64,000 nt of DNA from an uncultured Eubacteriales bacterium (GCA_900316385.1 ONCP01000007.1:17784-81783), one strand, 5' to 3'. Positions 40,482-50,119 are shown, numbered from the stretch's first letter. Notes: generated by a model from the sequence alone, not told the origin. A program made the numbers and translations.

Positions 40482-40510
40482 ATTTTACCATAGATTATGC
40501 TCATATTCAA
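40482..40510 (-). promoter_or_regulatory. Sigma-A promoter of the acidic protein gene
   Basis: Minus strand TTGAAT (40510-40505), 17-bp spacer, TAAAAT (40487-40482). Predicted leader of only about 20 nt with GGAG, then ATA. Confidence 0.7.
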
Positions 40511-40663
40511 TAACTTATGGTAAAAAAACCGAATGTTGCAGGTGAAATATAAGCACAGGCATTGTGATTGGCGGTTTGTATATAGAAGGGTGAATTTGCA
40601 AAAAATTTCCGACCGGGGAGATCGCCGACTGCGTTTTTCCCTGTAATTATATTTTATAAAGGA

Positions 40664-40692
40664 TTGACAAAAAATACCGCGTATATTAATAT
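40664..40692 (+). promoter_or_regulatory. Sigma-A promoter of the transglutaminase-like gene
   Basis: TTGACA (40664-40669), 17-bp spacer, TAATAT (40687-40692). Confidence 0.65.
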
Positions 40693-40738
40693 AAAGGGTA
40701 GGGTTTTTCACATTTTAATGTTTTACGGAGGTATTGAA

Positions 40739-42106
40739 ATGAGGAAGGATAGGGAATTAATAAAAAAATTACTCGCGGCGGCGTTATCGGTTTGTATGAT
40801 GACGTCCTGCTTTGTCAGCGCCTCGGCGATCTCGGTGAAAACCGCCGTATTTGACGCTTCGTCGGAGGAGAACGGTTTTCCCGAGGACGATAATCAGGAG
40901 ACTACCGAGCCTTTGGGACAGACGGAGACCACCGAGCCCGCTACTCAGGAGCCTACCGTTCCCGTCGCGGCTGATCAGTGGACACATGACGGCAAAGTGT
41001 GGCGCTATCTTGATTCCGACGGCAAAATCGTTAAAAACGGCGTTTATACCGTAAATAATAAGAAATACCTTTTCGGAAAAGACGGCGAGCTGCTTACGGG
41101 CTTTCGCGCGTACAAGGGCAAGAGGTATCTGTTTTCCGACAGCGGCGCTTCGCCTCAGGAAGGGCTCGGAGCACTAAAGACCTATGTCGGTTTCAAGAAG
41201 CTCGGTTCAAAAGCGTATTATTTCAATAAGGATCATTCGCTCGCGGTGAATTGGAAAACGCTTTCCAAAAACATTTTCCGCTTCAATACAAAGGGCGTCC
41301 TGCTCACAGGCTGGGTCAAGGTAGGAAAAAACAAGTATTACTGCAATCCCTCGGGCAAGCTCGGTACCTTGGGCAAGGTGCTCACGGGAAAGCGCACGAT
41401 AAAAAAGAAGGTTTATTATCTCAATCCCTCGGGCAAAGAAGGCTCCAAGGGCAAAATGCTCAAGGGACTGAGAAAAATCGGTAAATATAAATATTTCTTC
41501 GGCGGCAACGGCGTTATGCAAAAGGGCTTGATAACGGTTAAAAAGAACGTTTGCTATTACGCCGACTCAAAGGGCAGGATAGACACGGGCAGCCGCTTCT
41601 CGCTTACGTATAAGGGAAAGCAGTGGAATGTGCTTGGCGGCAGAGCTTATCAGGTCAAGACCGAAGCTCAGCGCACACTTTTCAGAGCGCTGACGGTAGT
41701 GAACAAGATAACGGGCAAATCTATGTCAAAGGCTCAGAAGCTGAAAAAATGCTTTGAATACACCAAGAAGGCCTACGACGAATCCAACCCCAGAGTTCCG
41801 CATTATCACGGAAAAGACTGGCAGTTGATTTACGCTAACGATATGTTTGTGAACGGAACGGGAAACTGCTTCAGCTACGCTTGCTGCTTCGCGTTTCTCG
41901 CGAAGGCTGTCGGCTATGAAAATGTATATTGCTGTAACAGCGGCGGTCACGGCTGGGCTGAGATTAACGGCCTTGTCTACGACCCCGAGTGGAGCCGTCA
42001 TCATAAAAACAGCACTTACTTCGGTATCAGCTACGACGCTAAGACGGGCGTCGATTACCGCGGCGCGATCTCTCCCGGATATGATTGGATGCACGTAAAA
42101 ATATAG
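40739..42106 (+). CDS. Cell-wall-binding-repeat protein with transglutaminase-like domain
   Basis: A 455-residue exported protein: signal peptide (about 1-35, ending FVSASA), a Thr/Glu/Pro linker, about eight aromatic/glycine repeats of the CW-binding type (WRYLDSDGKIVKNG, KKYLFGKDGELLTGF, KYYCNPSGK…), then a C-terminal transglutaminase/protease-like domain. The likely triad is Cys in GTGNCFSYACC (about 376), His in GGHGWAEI (about 403) and Asp in VYDPEW. It probably attaches to wall glycans and crosslinks or cleaves peptides there. ATG 40739 with ACGGAGGT upstream. Confidence 0.85.
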   Translation: MRKDRELIKKLLAAALSVCMMTSCFVSASAISVKTAVFDASSEENGFPEDDNQETTEPLGQTETTEPATQEPTVPVAADQWTHDGKVWRYLDSDGKIVKNGVYTVNNKKYLFGKDGELLTGFRAYKGKRYLFSDSGASPQEGLGALKTYVGFKKLGSKAYYFNKDHSLAVNWKTLSKNIFRFNTKGVLLTGWVKVGKNKYYCNPSGKLGTLGKVLTGKRTIKKKVYYLNPSGKEGSKGKMLKGLRKIGKYKYFFGGNGVMQKGLITVKKNVCYYADSKGRIDTGSRFSLTYKGKQWNVLGGRAYQVKTEAQRTLFRALTVVNKITGKSMSKAQKLKKCFEYTKKAYDESNPRVPHYHGKDWQLIYANDMFVNGTGNCFSYACCFAFLAKAVGYENVYCCNSGGHGWAEINGLVYDPEWSRHHKNSTYFGISYDAKTGVDYRGAISPGYDWMHVKI

Positions 42107-42128
42107 TAAAAAAATAGTAGGAACCTTT

Positions 42129-42156
42129 GGCAATACCTCGATTACGCGGTATTGCC
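42129..42156 (+). terminator. Hairpin between the transglutaminase and MBOAT genes
   Basis: GGCAATACC (42129-42137), 10-nt loop, GGTATTGCC (42148-42156). The T-run (GTTTTT) comes 12 nt later, so termination may be partial. Confidence 0.5.
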
Positions 42157-42185
42157 TTAACACTCTGTTTTTCGGGGGTAAGTAA

Positions 42186-43616
42186 ATGGTTTTTTCGTCC
42201 TTGGTTTTTCTCAGCGTATTTCTGGTCGTCACATACTTGCTGCATCTTGTTTTGCCTTCGGTAAAGCTCAGGAACGCCCTGCTTGTGTGCGCGAGCCTTG
42301 TGTTTTACGCTTACGGAGAGCCTGTTTATGTATTGTGTATGCTTTTCAGCGCGGTGTTCAATTATATCTGCGCTTACCTTATCGGAAAAGGCAAGCCGAA
42401 CAGACGCGCTGTTCTGACAGTTGATATTATTCTGAATCTCGGTATGCTCGTGTTTTTCAAGTATACGGGCTTTTTGACAACTCAGCTCAACGCCGTGACG
42501 GGTTTGTCGATACCTGTACCCGAGATCACTCTGCCCATAGGTATATCCTTCTTTACCTTTCAGGCGATGTCCTATGTTATCGACGTTTACCGCAAACAGG
42601 TGGACGCTCAGAAGAACTTCGGCAAGGTACTGCTTTATATCTCCTTTTTCCCGCAGCTTATCGCTGGCCCGATCGTCAAGTACCGCGACATCAACCGTGA
42701 GATCGACGAGCGAACGGTCACGGCTTCGGAGTCCGCGCTCGGCTTGAGAAGGTTTATTTGCGGACTGGGTAAAAAGGTTATCATCGCGAACACGATGGGG
42801 CAGGTCGCGGATATTATTTTCGCGGCTCCTCAGGGCGAGATCAATATCGTCACATCGTGGATAGGCGCCGTCGCGTATATGCTCCAGATCTATTTTGATT
42901 TCAGCGGATACAGCGATATGGCTATCGGACTGGGCAGAATGTTCGGCTTTCACTTCAAGGAGAATTTTCTTTATCCCTACGGCTCGTCCTCTGTCAAGGA
43001 GTTCTGGAGAAGATGGCACATCTCTCTTTCGTCGTGGTTCAAGGATTACCTTTATATCCCTCTCGGCGGCAACCGAAAGGGTAGAGCGCGCGCCTGTCTG
43101 AATAAGATCATAGTATTTTTCTGCACGGGTCTTTGGCACGGCGCAAACTGGACCTTTGTCGTGTGGGGCTTGTACCACGGAGCTTTTCTTCTTCTCGAGG
43201 AATACCTCGGCTTTCTCAAAAAGCTCCCAAAGCTTTTAATGCGCTTTATAACCCTGCTCGTTGTATGCGTCGGCTTTGTTATTTTCCGCGCCGACAGCAT
43301 TTCTCAGGGCTTCTTTATGATAGGAAATATGTTCTCGGGCTTTTCAATGTCCGATCCCGCGACGAGTTTAGCTCTTTCACAGCTTACGCCGTGGTTTATC
43401 TTTGTGTTCGCGATCGCGGTCTTTCTTGCCGCTCCCGTCAAGCCGCTCACGGAAAAGCTCCGATCCGTGCTTGACAACGGCGGAAACGCAGAGCCAAAGG
43501 GCAAGGCGCTGGCTTTGCAGATCGTGCTGTACGCGCTTTCGGCGGCTTTGCTGTGCTGGTGTATGCTCAGACTTTCGGGCGACGCGTACAATCCGTTCAT
43601 CTATTTCAGGTTCTAA
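42186..43616 (+). CDS. MBOAT family O-acyltransferase (AlgI-like)
   Basis: A 476-residue polytopic membrane protein. Family marks: LPIGISFFTFQAMSYVIDVYR, FFPQLIAGPIVKY, YFDFSGYSDMAIGLGRMFGF, FWRRWHISLSSWFKDYLYIPLGGN and GLWHGANWTFVVWGLYHG with the catalytic His. In AlgI/PatA/DltB-type systems the MBOAT protein passes an acyl group across the membrane to an extracytoplasmic SGNH/AlgX-like partner, which is encoded next. Substrate here is probably a wall or surface glycan. It lies 80 nt after the wall-binding transglutaminase. Confidence 0.93.
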   Translation: MVFSSLVFLSVFLVVTYLLHLVLPSVKLRNALLVCASLVFYAYGEPVYVLCMLFSAVFNYICAYLIGKGKPNRRAVLTVDIILNLGMLVFFKYTGFLTTQLNAVTGLSIPVPEITLPIGISFFTFQAMSYVIDVYRKQVDAQKNFGKVLLYISFFPQLIAGPIVKYRDINREIDERTVTASESALGLRRFICGLGKKVIIANTMGQVADIIFAAPQGEINIVTSWIGAVAYMLQIYFDFSGYSDMAIGLGRMFGFHFKENFLYPYGSSSVKEFWRRWHISLSSWFKDYLYIPLGGNRKGRARACLNKIIVFFCTGLWHGANWTFVVWGLYHGAFLLLEEYLGFLKKLPKLLMRFITLLVVCVGFVIFRADSISQGFFMIGNMFSGFSMSDPATSLALSQLTPWFIFVFAIAVFLAAPVKPLTEKLRSVLDNGGNAEPKGKALALQIVLYALSAALLCWCMLRLSGDAYNPFIYFRF

Positions 43617-43628
43617 GGGGGCAGCGAA

Positions 43629-45023
43629 ATGAAAAGTAAGATCATCAGCATAATATTCGTTTCACTGTGCGTTTGTATCTGCGCTGTGCCATCGGTTTGT
43701 ATGACCTTCGCTCCCACAAACTCAACGACCGAGAACAAGCGCCTTAAGCAGCTTCCGTCATTGACTGAAAACGACGGAGTGAACCTTGATTATCTCAGCG
43801 AGCTCGGCGAATGGTTCGGCGATCATTACGCGTTCAGAAACGCTATGGTCGACGCGGATTCTCATATTCAGGGCGATGTTTTTTCTGTTTCAAACGCCGA
43901 TACCGTTGTCAAGGGAAATAACGGCTGGCTGTATTATTCCGATACGCTCAATGATTATCTCGGCAAAAAAACGCTCTCCGACAGAGCCGTTTTTAACATA
44001 GCTCATAATCTCGCCGTTATACAGGACTATGTCGAAGCACGCAAGGCGAAATTCGTCTTTACCGTCGCTCCCAACAAAAACTCGCTGTATGACGAGAATA
44101 TGCCGTATTACTACTCGCGTAAGGCGAGCGAAAAGAGGAATATCAACTCGCTTTTACCCGAGCTCAAAAAGGAGAAGATCAATTACACCGACCTTTTCGG
44201 CGTTTTCAAGGACAGCGGCGAGACCCTTTACCTCAAGCGCGATTCCCATTGGAACAACAAGGGCGCTATGCTGGCGTTTTCCGAGATAATGAAAGGTCTT
44301 GACCGCGACTTTACCGATTACTCTAAGCAAAAGGTAAAGCGCCTGAAAACCGAGATTGGCGATCTCGGCTCAATGCTTTATCCCAACTCGGCTCAGCCCG
44401 AGTGGAATTATTATTACGATAATGATGGCTTTGAGTATTCAACGCCGACAAAAAGCGTTGAGGACGCTTACATCGAGACTTCCTCCGACGGAAGCGGAAA
44501 GCTCTTGATGTACAGAGATTCCTTCGGCAACACGCTTCTTCCGTTCTTTGCCTGCGACTTTAAAAAAGCGTGCTTTTCCAAGGCGGCTCCGTACACGCTT
44601 GAGGAAAATATGAACAGTCTTTTACCCGATTGCGTGGTGATCGAGAAGGTGGAGCGAAACCTTGACGATCTCGCGTCCGATCCGCCTCTTATTTCCGCGC
44701 CCGAGATAAAGGAAAAAACAGAATTTTCGCGAGAGAAAACCAACTCTACGCTCAATGTTTCCGAGTCCGCGACAGATCGCTCGTATTATTTGATCAGCGG
44801 CGTTGCCGACAGCAGGTATGTAACAACGTCCGCGGAATTTTATGTCAGACTCAAAACCGACGTCGGCGACAGATACTTCAAAACGTTCAATATTTCCGAT
44901 GAAAACGGCGACAACGGATATTCGCTTTATCTGCGTTCGGGTATGCTCAAAAGCGGCGACGAGATCGAGCTTATCGCGGTCAACGGCTCAAAAGCCGCGG
45001 CGATAGCTTCCGCCTCTGTTTGA
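43629..45023 (+). CDS. DHHW/AlgJ-AlgX-like SGNH-type protein
   Basis: A 464-residue protein with an N-terminal membrane anchor or signal (about 6-25), then FAFRNAMVDADSHIQG-type start of the AlgX-N/DHHW domain, GNNGWLYY, VFTVAPNKNSLY, the catalytic-type RDSHWNNKGA (about residues 199-208) and MYRDSFGN. The C-terminal ~100 residues form a beta domain. It is the usual partner of an MBOAT protein in O-acetylation of extracellular polymers. 12 nt after the MBOAT gene. Confidence 0.87.
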   Translation: MKSKIISIIFVSLCVCICAVPSVCMTFAPTNSTTENKRLKQLPSLTENDGVNLDYLSELGEWFGDHYAFRNAMVDADSHIQGDVFSVSNADTVVKGNNGWLYYSDTLNDYLGKKTLSDRAVFNIAHNLAVIQDYVEARKAKFVFTVAPNKNSLYDENMPYYYSRKASEKRNINSLLPELKKEKINYTDLFGVFKDSGETLYLKRDSHWNNKGAMLAFSEIMKGLDRDFTDYSKQKVKRLKTEIGDLGSMLYPNSAQPEWNYYYDNDGFEYSTPTKSVEDAYIETSSDGSGKLLMYRDSFGNTLLPFFACDFKKACFSKAAPYTLEENMNSLLPDCVVIEKVERNLDDLASDPPLISAPEIKEKTEFSREKTNSTLNVSESATDRSYYLISGVADSRYVTTSAEFYVRLKTDVGDRYFKTFNISDENGDNGYSLYLRSGMLKSGDEIELIAVNGSKAAAIASASV

Positions 45024-45038
45024 TTTGAGGTGACTGGT

Positions 45039-46010
45039 ATGAAATTTAAAGTAAAAATCATCGCGGCGTCCGTCCTGATCGCGGCAAGCGCCTTTATCGG
45101 CGGCTGTTCCGAAAAAAAGATCGACATCAAAATCACCGACGCGCTCACCGAGTCCTTTTTCTCCGCTCGGCCCGATATGACCGTTTCGCAGCTGCTCTCC
45201 GAGGCGGAGATAACAATCGGCAAGGACGACAGGGTAACGCCTTCGCTTTCCTCGGTGATCTCGTCCTCCGCGGATATAACAATTCTGAGAAAAGCGTCCG
45301 TTAACGTTAAATGCGACGGCAAAAGTCACAAGGTCACATTGTACGGCGGCAAGGTATTCGACGCCTTGAAGGAGGCAGGCGTTAAGCTTTCGAGCCTTGA
45401 TAAGACAGCTCCCGAGAGCGATACTTATCTTTTTGACGGCGAAAAAATTGTTGTAACGCGCAGAAATTCGGTCACCCTCAAGGCGGACGGAAAAAGTAAA
45501 AAGTACGTTACTGCCGCGAAAACCGTTGGCGATTTCATCACGGAGCGCAAGCTCACTCTCGGCAAAAGGGATATCCTGACTCCCTCAAAGGATACTGTGA
45601 TCAAAACGGGAATGAAGATCACCCTGAAGCGCGTTGACCAAAAGATCGTCACAGAGAAAAAGACGATCAGGTATTCCACCGAATATGTCGAATCCGATTC
45701 TATGGATATCGGCACCTCAGAGGTCACGGTAAACGGACAGAACGGCGTCAAGGAAGTGACTTACAGACTGATCATGACCGACGGCAGGGAAACAGGCCGC
45801 CAAAAGCTCTCGGAAAAGGTCATAAAGGAGCCTGTCAATGAGGTGATAACTCAGGGTACGCGCGAGCAGGAGACGGAAACTCAGCCCGCGACGAACTCAA
45901 ACGGCAAAACGGAGGTCTCGCGCCAAAGGGTCGACGACTGCGACGGCTCGGGTCACGGGTACTATGTTATCAAGTACAGCGACGGCACCGAAGATTATGA
46001 AATTTATTGA
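45039..46010 (+). CDS. Lipoprotein with DUF348-like repeats and a G5 domain
   Basis: A 323-residue lipoprotein: lipobox IGGC (Cys about residue 23). Two or three DUF348/ubiquitin-like units follow (SVNVKCDGKSHKVTLYGGKVFDALKEAG; SVTLKADGKSKKYVTAAKTVGDFI), then a G5 domain (VTEKKTIRYSTEYVESDSM … GVKEVTYRLIMTDGRE) and a charged tail. This is the YabE/Rpf-like layout, which normally ends in a catalytic 3D or Rpf domain; here that domain is missing, so it probably binds peptidoglycan or glycans without cutting. ATG 45039 follows GAGGTG. Confidence 0.82.
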   Translation: MKFKVKIIAASVLIAASAFIGGCSEKKIDIKITDALTESFFSARPDMTVSQLLSEAEITIGKDDRVTPSLSSVISSSADITILRKASVNVKCDGKSHKVTLYGGKVFDALKEAGVKLSSLDKTAPESDTYLFDGEKIVVTRRNSVTLKADGKSKKYVTAAKTVGDFITERKLTLGKRDILTPSKDTVIKTGMKITLKRVDQKIVTEKKTIRYSTEYVESDSMDIGTSEVTVNGQNGVKEVTYRLIMTDGRETGRQKLSEKVIKEPVNEVITQGTREQETETQPATNSNGKTEVSRQRVDDCDGSGHGYYVIKYSDGTEDYEIY

Positions 46011-46082
46011 ACAGAACAGGGCAGGGGCTTTTATTTCGCCGCCTTTCGAGTCCGTTCACCTTTTATCTATAACATAAAACTA

Positions 46083-46111
46083 ACAGCCACCCGTTAAGGT
46101 GGCTGTCAGTT
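46083..46111. terminator. Bidirectional terminator between the G5 gene and tRNA-Leu
   Basis: ACAGCCACC (46083-46091), loop CGTTAA, GGTGGCTGT (46098-46106). T-rich on both sides (CAGTTTTAT on plus, TAGTTTTATG on minus). Confidence 0.85.
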
Positions 46112-46116
46112 TTATA

Positions 46117-46203
46117 TGGTGCCGGTGACCGGACTCGAACCGGTACGGTATCGCTACCGGCGGATTTTGAGTCCGCTACGTCTGCCAATTCCATCACACC
46201 GGC
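46117..46203 (-). tRNA. tRNA-Leu (anticodon CAA)
   Basis: An 87-nt class II tRNA with encoded CCA. Acceptor GCCGGTG/CACCGGC, D-loop region TGGAATTGGCAGACG, anticodon stem GCGGA/TCCGC around loop CTCAAAA (anticodon CAA, reads UUG), a variable arm of about 12 nt, and T-arm ending GGTTCGAGTCC. Followed by the shared terminator on its 3' side. Confidence 0.95.
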
Positions 46204-46216
46204 TTATTACTCTGTC

Positions 46217-46245
46217 ATTATATACTATTCTTAAAAAAAAATCAA
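46217..46245 (-). promoter_or_regulatory. Promoter of tRNA-Leu
   Basis: Minus strand TTGATT (46245-46240), 17-bp spacer, TATAAT (46222-46217). Confidence 0.8.
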
Positions 46246-46354
46246 GGAGCTATTTTTTATTCTTTGATTCCGTTGTCAAATAATATAAAAAATCTCTTTA
46301 TCTACCGTGATTTTTACTAAAATCTCCAAAAGTGATTTTAATTCCTATTTAGAA

Positions 46355-46382
46355 TTGTGAGCAGTCTTGATTTATATATAAT
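46355..46382 (+). promoter_or_regulatory. Probable promoter of the pur operon
   Basis: TTGTGA (46355-46360), 16-bp spacer, TATAAT (46377-46382). Leader of about 40 nt; I see no purine riboswitch in it. Confidence 0.55.
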
Positions 46383-46430
46383 ATACCTGTATTTCTAATA
46401 CTATTTCTTTAATAACGGAGGCATTTTGTT

Positions 46431-47141
46431 ATGGAAAAAAGAGAGCAGATGTACGAGGGAAAGGCGAAAAAGGTTTTCGCCACCGACAATGAGGATTATT
46501 GTATCGTATCCTACAAGGACGACGCCACCGCCTTTAACGGCGAGAAAAAGGGCACTATCGTCGGCAAGGGCGTTGTCAATAACCGTATGTCCAATTTTAT
46601 GTTCAAGCTTTTAGAGGCAAAGGGCGTTCCCACCGATTATGTTGAGGAGCTTAGCGACCGCGAAACTCTTCTCAAGAAGGTCGATATCGTTCCTCTGGAG
46701 GTTATCATCCGTAACAAGGCGGCAGGCTCCTTCTCAAAGCGCTTTGAAGTTCCCGAGGGCACCGAGCTCAAATGCCCGACGCTCGAGTTCTGTCTTAAGG
46801 ACGACGATCTCGGCGATCCTATGATCAACGAGAGCCAGATTTACGCTATCGGCGCCGCCACAAAGGAAGAGATTGCAAAGATTTCCGAGTACGCCTACAA
46901 GGTCAACGAGGTTATGGTTGACTTTTTCAAGTCCGTTAATGTTGATTTGATAGATTTCAAGATCGAGTTCGGCCGTTTCCACGGCGAGATCCTTCTTGCC
47001 GACGAGATCTCTCCCGACACCTGCCGTTTCTGGGATGTAGATACTCAGGAAAAGCTCGACAAAGACCGTTTCCGCCGCGATATGGGCGGAGTTGAGGACG
47101 CTTACGCCGAGATGATGAAGCGCGTAGGTCTTTCCGACTGA
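46431..47141 (+). CDS. purC: Phosphoribosylaminoimidazole-succinocarboxamide (SAICAR) synthetase
   Basis: A 236-residue Pur[14 protein letters not shown] at the start (lysine-rich nucleotide motif), [21 protein letters not shown] core, and [30 protein letters not shown]. It joins CAIR and aspartate with ATP. First gene of a purC-purF-purB-purA-guaA cluster; RBS ACGGAGG. Confidence 0.97.
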   Translation: MEKREQMYEGKAKKVFATDNEDYCIVSYKDDATAFNGEKKGTIVGKGVVNNRMSNFMFKLLEAKGVPTDYVEELSDRETLLKKVDIVPLEVIIRNKAAGSFSKRFEVPEGTELKCPTLEFCLKDDDLGDPMINESQIYAIGAATKEEIAKISEYAYKVNEVMVDFFKSVNVDLIDFKIEFGRFHGEILLADEISPDTCRFWDVDTQEKLDKDRFRRDMGGVEDAYAEMMKRVGLSD

Positions 47142-47178
47142 GAAAAATCCTCTTTTTAGTTTTTTGGATGTGAATCTT

Positions 47179-48657
47179 TTGAGTTTTAATTTTTCAAACC
47201 TTCCCAAGGAAGGGCTCCACGAAGAATGCGGAGTTTTCGGTATATACAGCGACGGTACCCTTGATCCTGCCTACGCCTGCTACAACGGCCTTCTTGCCTT
47301 ACAGCACCGCGGGCAGGAGAGCTGCGGTATTGCCGTATCCGACGACGGTGTTATGGATTACCACAAGGATATGGGTCTTGTTACCGAGGTTTTCAACAAT
47401 TCCATATTAGATTCTCTGAACGGACAAATGGCGGTTTCGCATGTCCGTTACTCAACAGCAGGCGGCTCTGTGCTTGAAAACGCGCAGCCGCTTGTTATGC
47501 GTTATGTGAAGGGTACTCTCGCGGTCGCTCACAACGGTAATCTCACCAACGCGGTCGAGATCCGCCGCCAGCTCGAAAAGCGCGGCGCCATTTTCCAGAC
47601 AACGATCGACTCCGAGGTTATCTGTTACGTTATTGCGCGCGAGCGTCTCAAAACACGCTCCGCCGAGGAAGCCGTGATCGAGGCTGTCAAACAGCTCGAG
47701 GGCGCTTATTCTCTGCTTGTGATGAGCCCGAGAAAGCTCATCGCGGCGCGTGACCCTCACGGCTTCAGACCTCTTTGTATGGGCAAGCTCAACGACACCG
47801 TCGTTTTTGCCAGCGAATCAGCCGCGCTTGACGCCTGCGGAGCTCAGTTCGTCCGCGACGTAGAGCCTGGCGAGATAATCGTTGTTGACAAGAACGGTAT
47901 CCGAAGCATTATGCCTGAGAAAAAATGCAACAAATCGCTCTGCGTTTTTGAGTATATTTATTTTGCCAGAACCGACTCGATGATCGACGGTATCAGCGTT
48001 TACGAGGCTCGCAAGGAAGCCGGAAGGATCCTCGCGCGCGAGTTTCCCGTTGACGCGGACCTCGTTATCGGCGTGCCCGAATCGGGAATAGACGCCGCTA
48101 TCGGTTACAGCGAGGAGTCGGGGATCCCTTACGAAAAGGGTATTGTTAAAAACAGCTATATCGGACGTACCTTCATCAAGCCCTCTCAGTCCGAGAGAAT
48201 GAAGTCGGTCAGGATCAAGCTCAACCCGATCTCCGACTATATCAAGGGCAAGCGCGTGGTGGTTATCGATGACAGTATCGTTCGCGGCACCACCGTTGAC
48301 AGGATCGTAAATATGCTGCGCTCCGCGGGCGCGAGCGAGGTCCATCTCAGGATAAGCTCTCCGCCGTTCCTTTGGCCGTGCTATTACGGCACGGACATCC
48401 CGTCAAGAGGGGAGCTCATCGCGGTAAATCATACGGTCGACGAGATATGCAAGCTCAGCGGAGCCGACACTCTCGGTTATCTGCCCGCAAGCAAGCTTGA
48501 TGATATGCTCGGCAATAAATCAACAGGCTACTGTCACGCCTGCTTCACGGGTTATTATCCCGCCCCGATCACCAAGCTCACCTTCAAGGGCAAGGAACGC
48601 GGCGGTATGAATTTTGATAATAAATGCGTCTCAAAGGAGGAAAAGAACGATGTCTGA
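47179..48657 (+). CDS. purF: Amidophosphoribosyltransferase
   Basis: A 492-residue PurF of the Fe-S type. After a propeptide of about 16 residues comes the catalytic Cys in EE-CGVFGIYSD; the glutaminase (LLALQHRGQESCGIAV) is followed by a PRTase with VVVIDDSIVRGTT. Late cysteines (YCHACFTG) match the 4Fe-4S ligands of the Bacillus enzyme. Start chosen at TTG 47179 with GGATGTG (47166-47172) upstream; GTG 47170 and TTG 47164 are alternatives adding 3 or 5 residues. First step of purine synthesis. It overlaps purB. Confidence 0.95.
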   Translation: MSFNFSNLPKEGLHEECGVFGIYSDGTLDPAYACYNGLLALQHRGQESCGIAVSDDGVMDYHKDMGLVTEVFNNSILDSLNGQMAVSHVRYSTAGGSVLENAQPLVMRYVKGTLAVAHNGNLTNAVEIRRQLEKRGAIFQTTIDSEVICYVIARERLKTRSAEEAVIEAVKQLEGAYSLLVMSPRKLIAARDPHGFRPLCMGKLNDTVVFASESAALDACGAQFVRDVEPGEIIVVDKNGIRSIMPEKKCNKSLCVFEYIYFARTDSMIDGISVYEARKEAGRILAREFPVDADLVIGVPESGIDAAIGYSEESGIPYEKGIVKNSYIGRTFIKPSQSERMKSVRIKLNPISDYIKGKRVVVIDDSIVRGTTVDRIVNMLRSAGASEVHLRISSPPFLWPCYYGTDIPSRGELIAVNHTVDEICKLSGADTLGYLPASKLDDMLGNKSTGYCHACFTGYYPAPITKLTFKGKERGGMNFDNKCVSKEEKNDV

Positions 48658-50089
48658 GAAAAATGTTTACGAAAGCCCGTTATCCTCGCGTTATTCGGGC
48701 AAGGAAATGAAGTATATATTCTCTCCCGATATGAAATTCAGAACGTGGAGACGTCTTTGGATCGCTCTCGCGGAGGCGGAAATGGAACTCGGTCTGCCTA
48801 TCACACAGGAGCAGATCGACGAGCTCAAGGCTCACAAGGACGATATCAACTACGACGTCGCCGTCGAGCGTGAAAAGCTCGTACGTCACGACGTTATGAG
48901 CCACGTTTACGCCTACGGTGTTCAGTGTCCCAACGCTAAGGGTATTATTCACCTTGGCGCCACCTCCTGCTATGTCGGCGACAACACCGACCTTATCATT
49001 ATGACAGAGGCGCTCAAGCTTGTAAGGAACAAGCTTATTACTGTTATTCGCAACCTTTCAAAGTTTGCCGATGAGTATAAGGCTCTGCCGACGCTCGCTT
49101 TCACTCATTTTCAGCCCGCGCAGCCTACAACGGTAGGCAAGAGAGCAACGCTCTGGATACAGGACCTGCTCTTGGACCTTGAGGATGTTGAATATCAGCT
49201 TTCCAAAGCAAAGCTCCTCGGCTCCAAGGGTACGACAGGCACACAGGCGAGCTTTTTGGAGCTCTTTGAGGGCGACCACGAGAAGTGCAAGGCTATCGAT
49301 AAAAAGATCGCCGAGAAAATGGGCTTCAAGGGCTGTTACGCTGTTTCGGGTCAGACTTATTCAAGAAAAATCGACTCTCAGTTCCTCAACGTTCTTGCGG
49401 GTATCGCGCAGTCCGCGTCAAAGTTCTCGAACGATATCCGTCTTTTACAGCACCTCAAGGAGGTAGAGGAGCCGTTCGAGAAGAATCAGATAGGTTCCTC
49501 CGCTATGGCTTACAAGCGCAACCCGATGAGAAGCGAGAGGATCGGCTCTCTCAGCCGCTACGTTATGGTCGATGTTCTCAACGGATATTTCACCTCCGCG
49601 ACGCAGTGGTTCGAGCGTACGCTTGACGACAGCGCCAACAAGCGTCTCAGCGTCCCCGAAGCGTTCCTCGCGATTGACGGTATCCTTAATCTCTACGCCA
49701 ACGTAGCCGACGGTCTTGTTGTTTATCCCAAGGTCATCGAGAGCAGGCTCAGAAAAGAGCTTCCGTTTATGGCTACCGAAAACATTATGATGGACGCCGT
49801 AAAATACCGCGGCGCCGACCGTCAGGTGCTTCATGAGAAAATCAGACAGCATTCTATGGCGGCCTCCAGAGTTATCAAGGAGGAGGGCGGAGAAAACGAC
49901 CTTCTTGAGAGGATAGCGGCGGACGAGGCGTTCGGCGTTACCTTAGAGGATCTTGAGAAGCTTCTCAAGCCTGAAAAATACACAGGCAGAGCAAAGGAGC
50001 AGACCGCCGATTTCCTTGAAGAAGAGGTCAGACCCGTGCTTGAAAAGTACAGCGATATCGCGGACGAAAAGCCCGAGATCAACGTTTAA
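48650..50089 (+). CDS. purB: Adenylosuccinate lyase
   Basis: A 479-residue member of the fumarase/aspartase superfamily: signature SSAMAYKRNPMRSERIGSLSR (about 280-300), GATSCYVGDNTD and LPTLAFTHFQPAQPTTVGKRA. It acts twice: on SAICAR and on adenylosuccinate. ATG 48650 follows AAAGGAGG; it overlaps the purF stop by 8 nt. Confidence 0.97.
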   Translation: MSEKNVYESPLSSRYSGKEMKYIFSPDMKFRTWRRLWIALAEAEMELGLPITQEQIDELKAHKDDINYDVAVEREKLVRHDVMSHVYAYGVQCPNAKGIIHLGATSCYVGDNTDLIIMTEALKLVRNKLITVIRNLSKFADEYKALPTLAFTHFQPAQPTTVGKRATLWIQDLLLDLEDVEYQLSKAKLLGSKGTTGTQASFLELFEGDHEKCKAIDKKIAEKMGFKGCYAVSGQTYSRKIDSQFLNVLAGIAQSASKFSNDIRLLQHLKEVEEPFEKNQIGSSAMAYKRNPMRSERIGSLSRYVMVDVLNGYFTSATQWFERTLDDSANKRLSVPEAFLAIDGILNLYANVADGLVVYPKVIESRLRKELPFMATENIMMDAVKYRGADRQVLHEKIRQHSMAASRVIKEEGGENDLLERIAADEAFGVTLEDLEKLLKPEKYTGRAKEQTADFLEEEVRPVLEKYSDIADEKPEINV

Positions 50090-50119
50090 TTCGAAGGTAT
50101 AAATAAAAGGAGAAAAATT

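Noticed and set aside
46383..46430. Purine riboswitch before purC
   Set aside because: The leader is only about 40 nt and has no three-way junction; too short for the aptamer.
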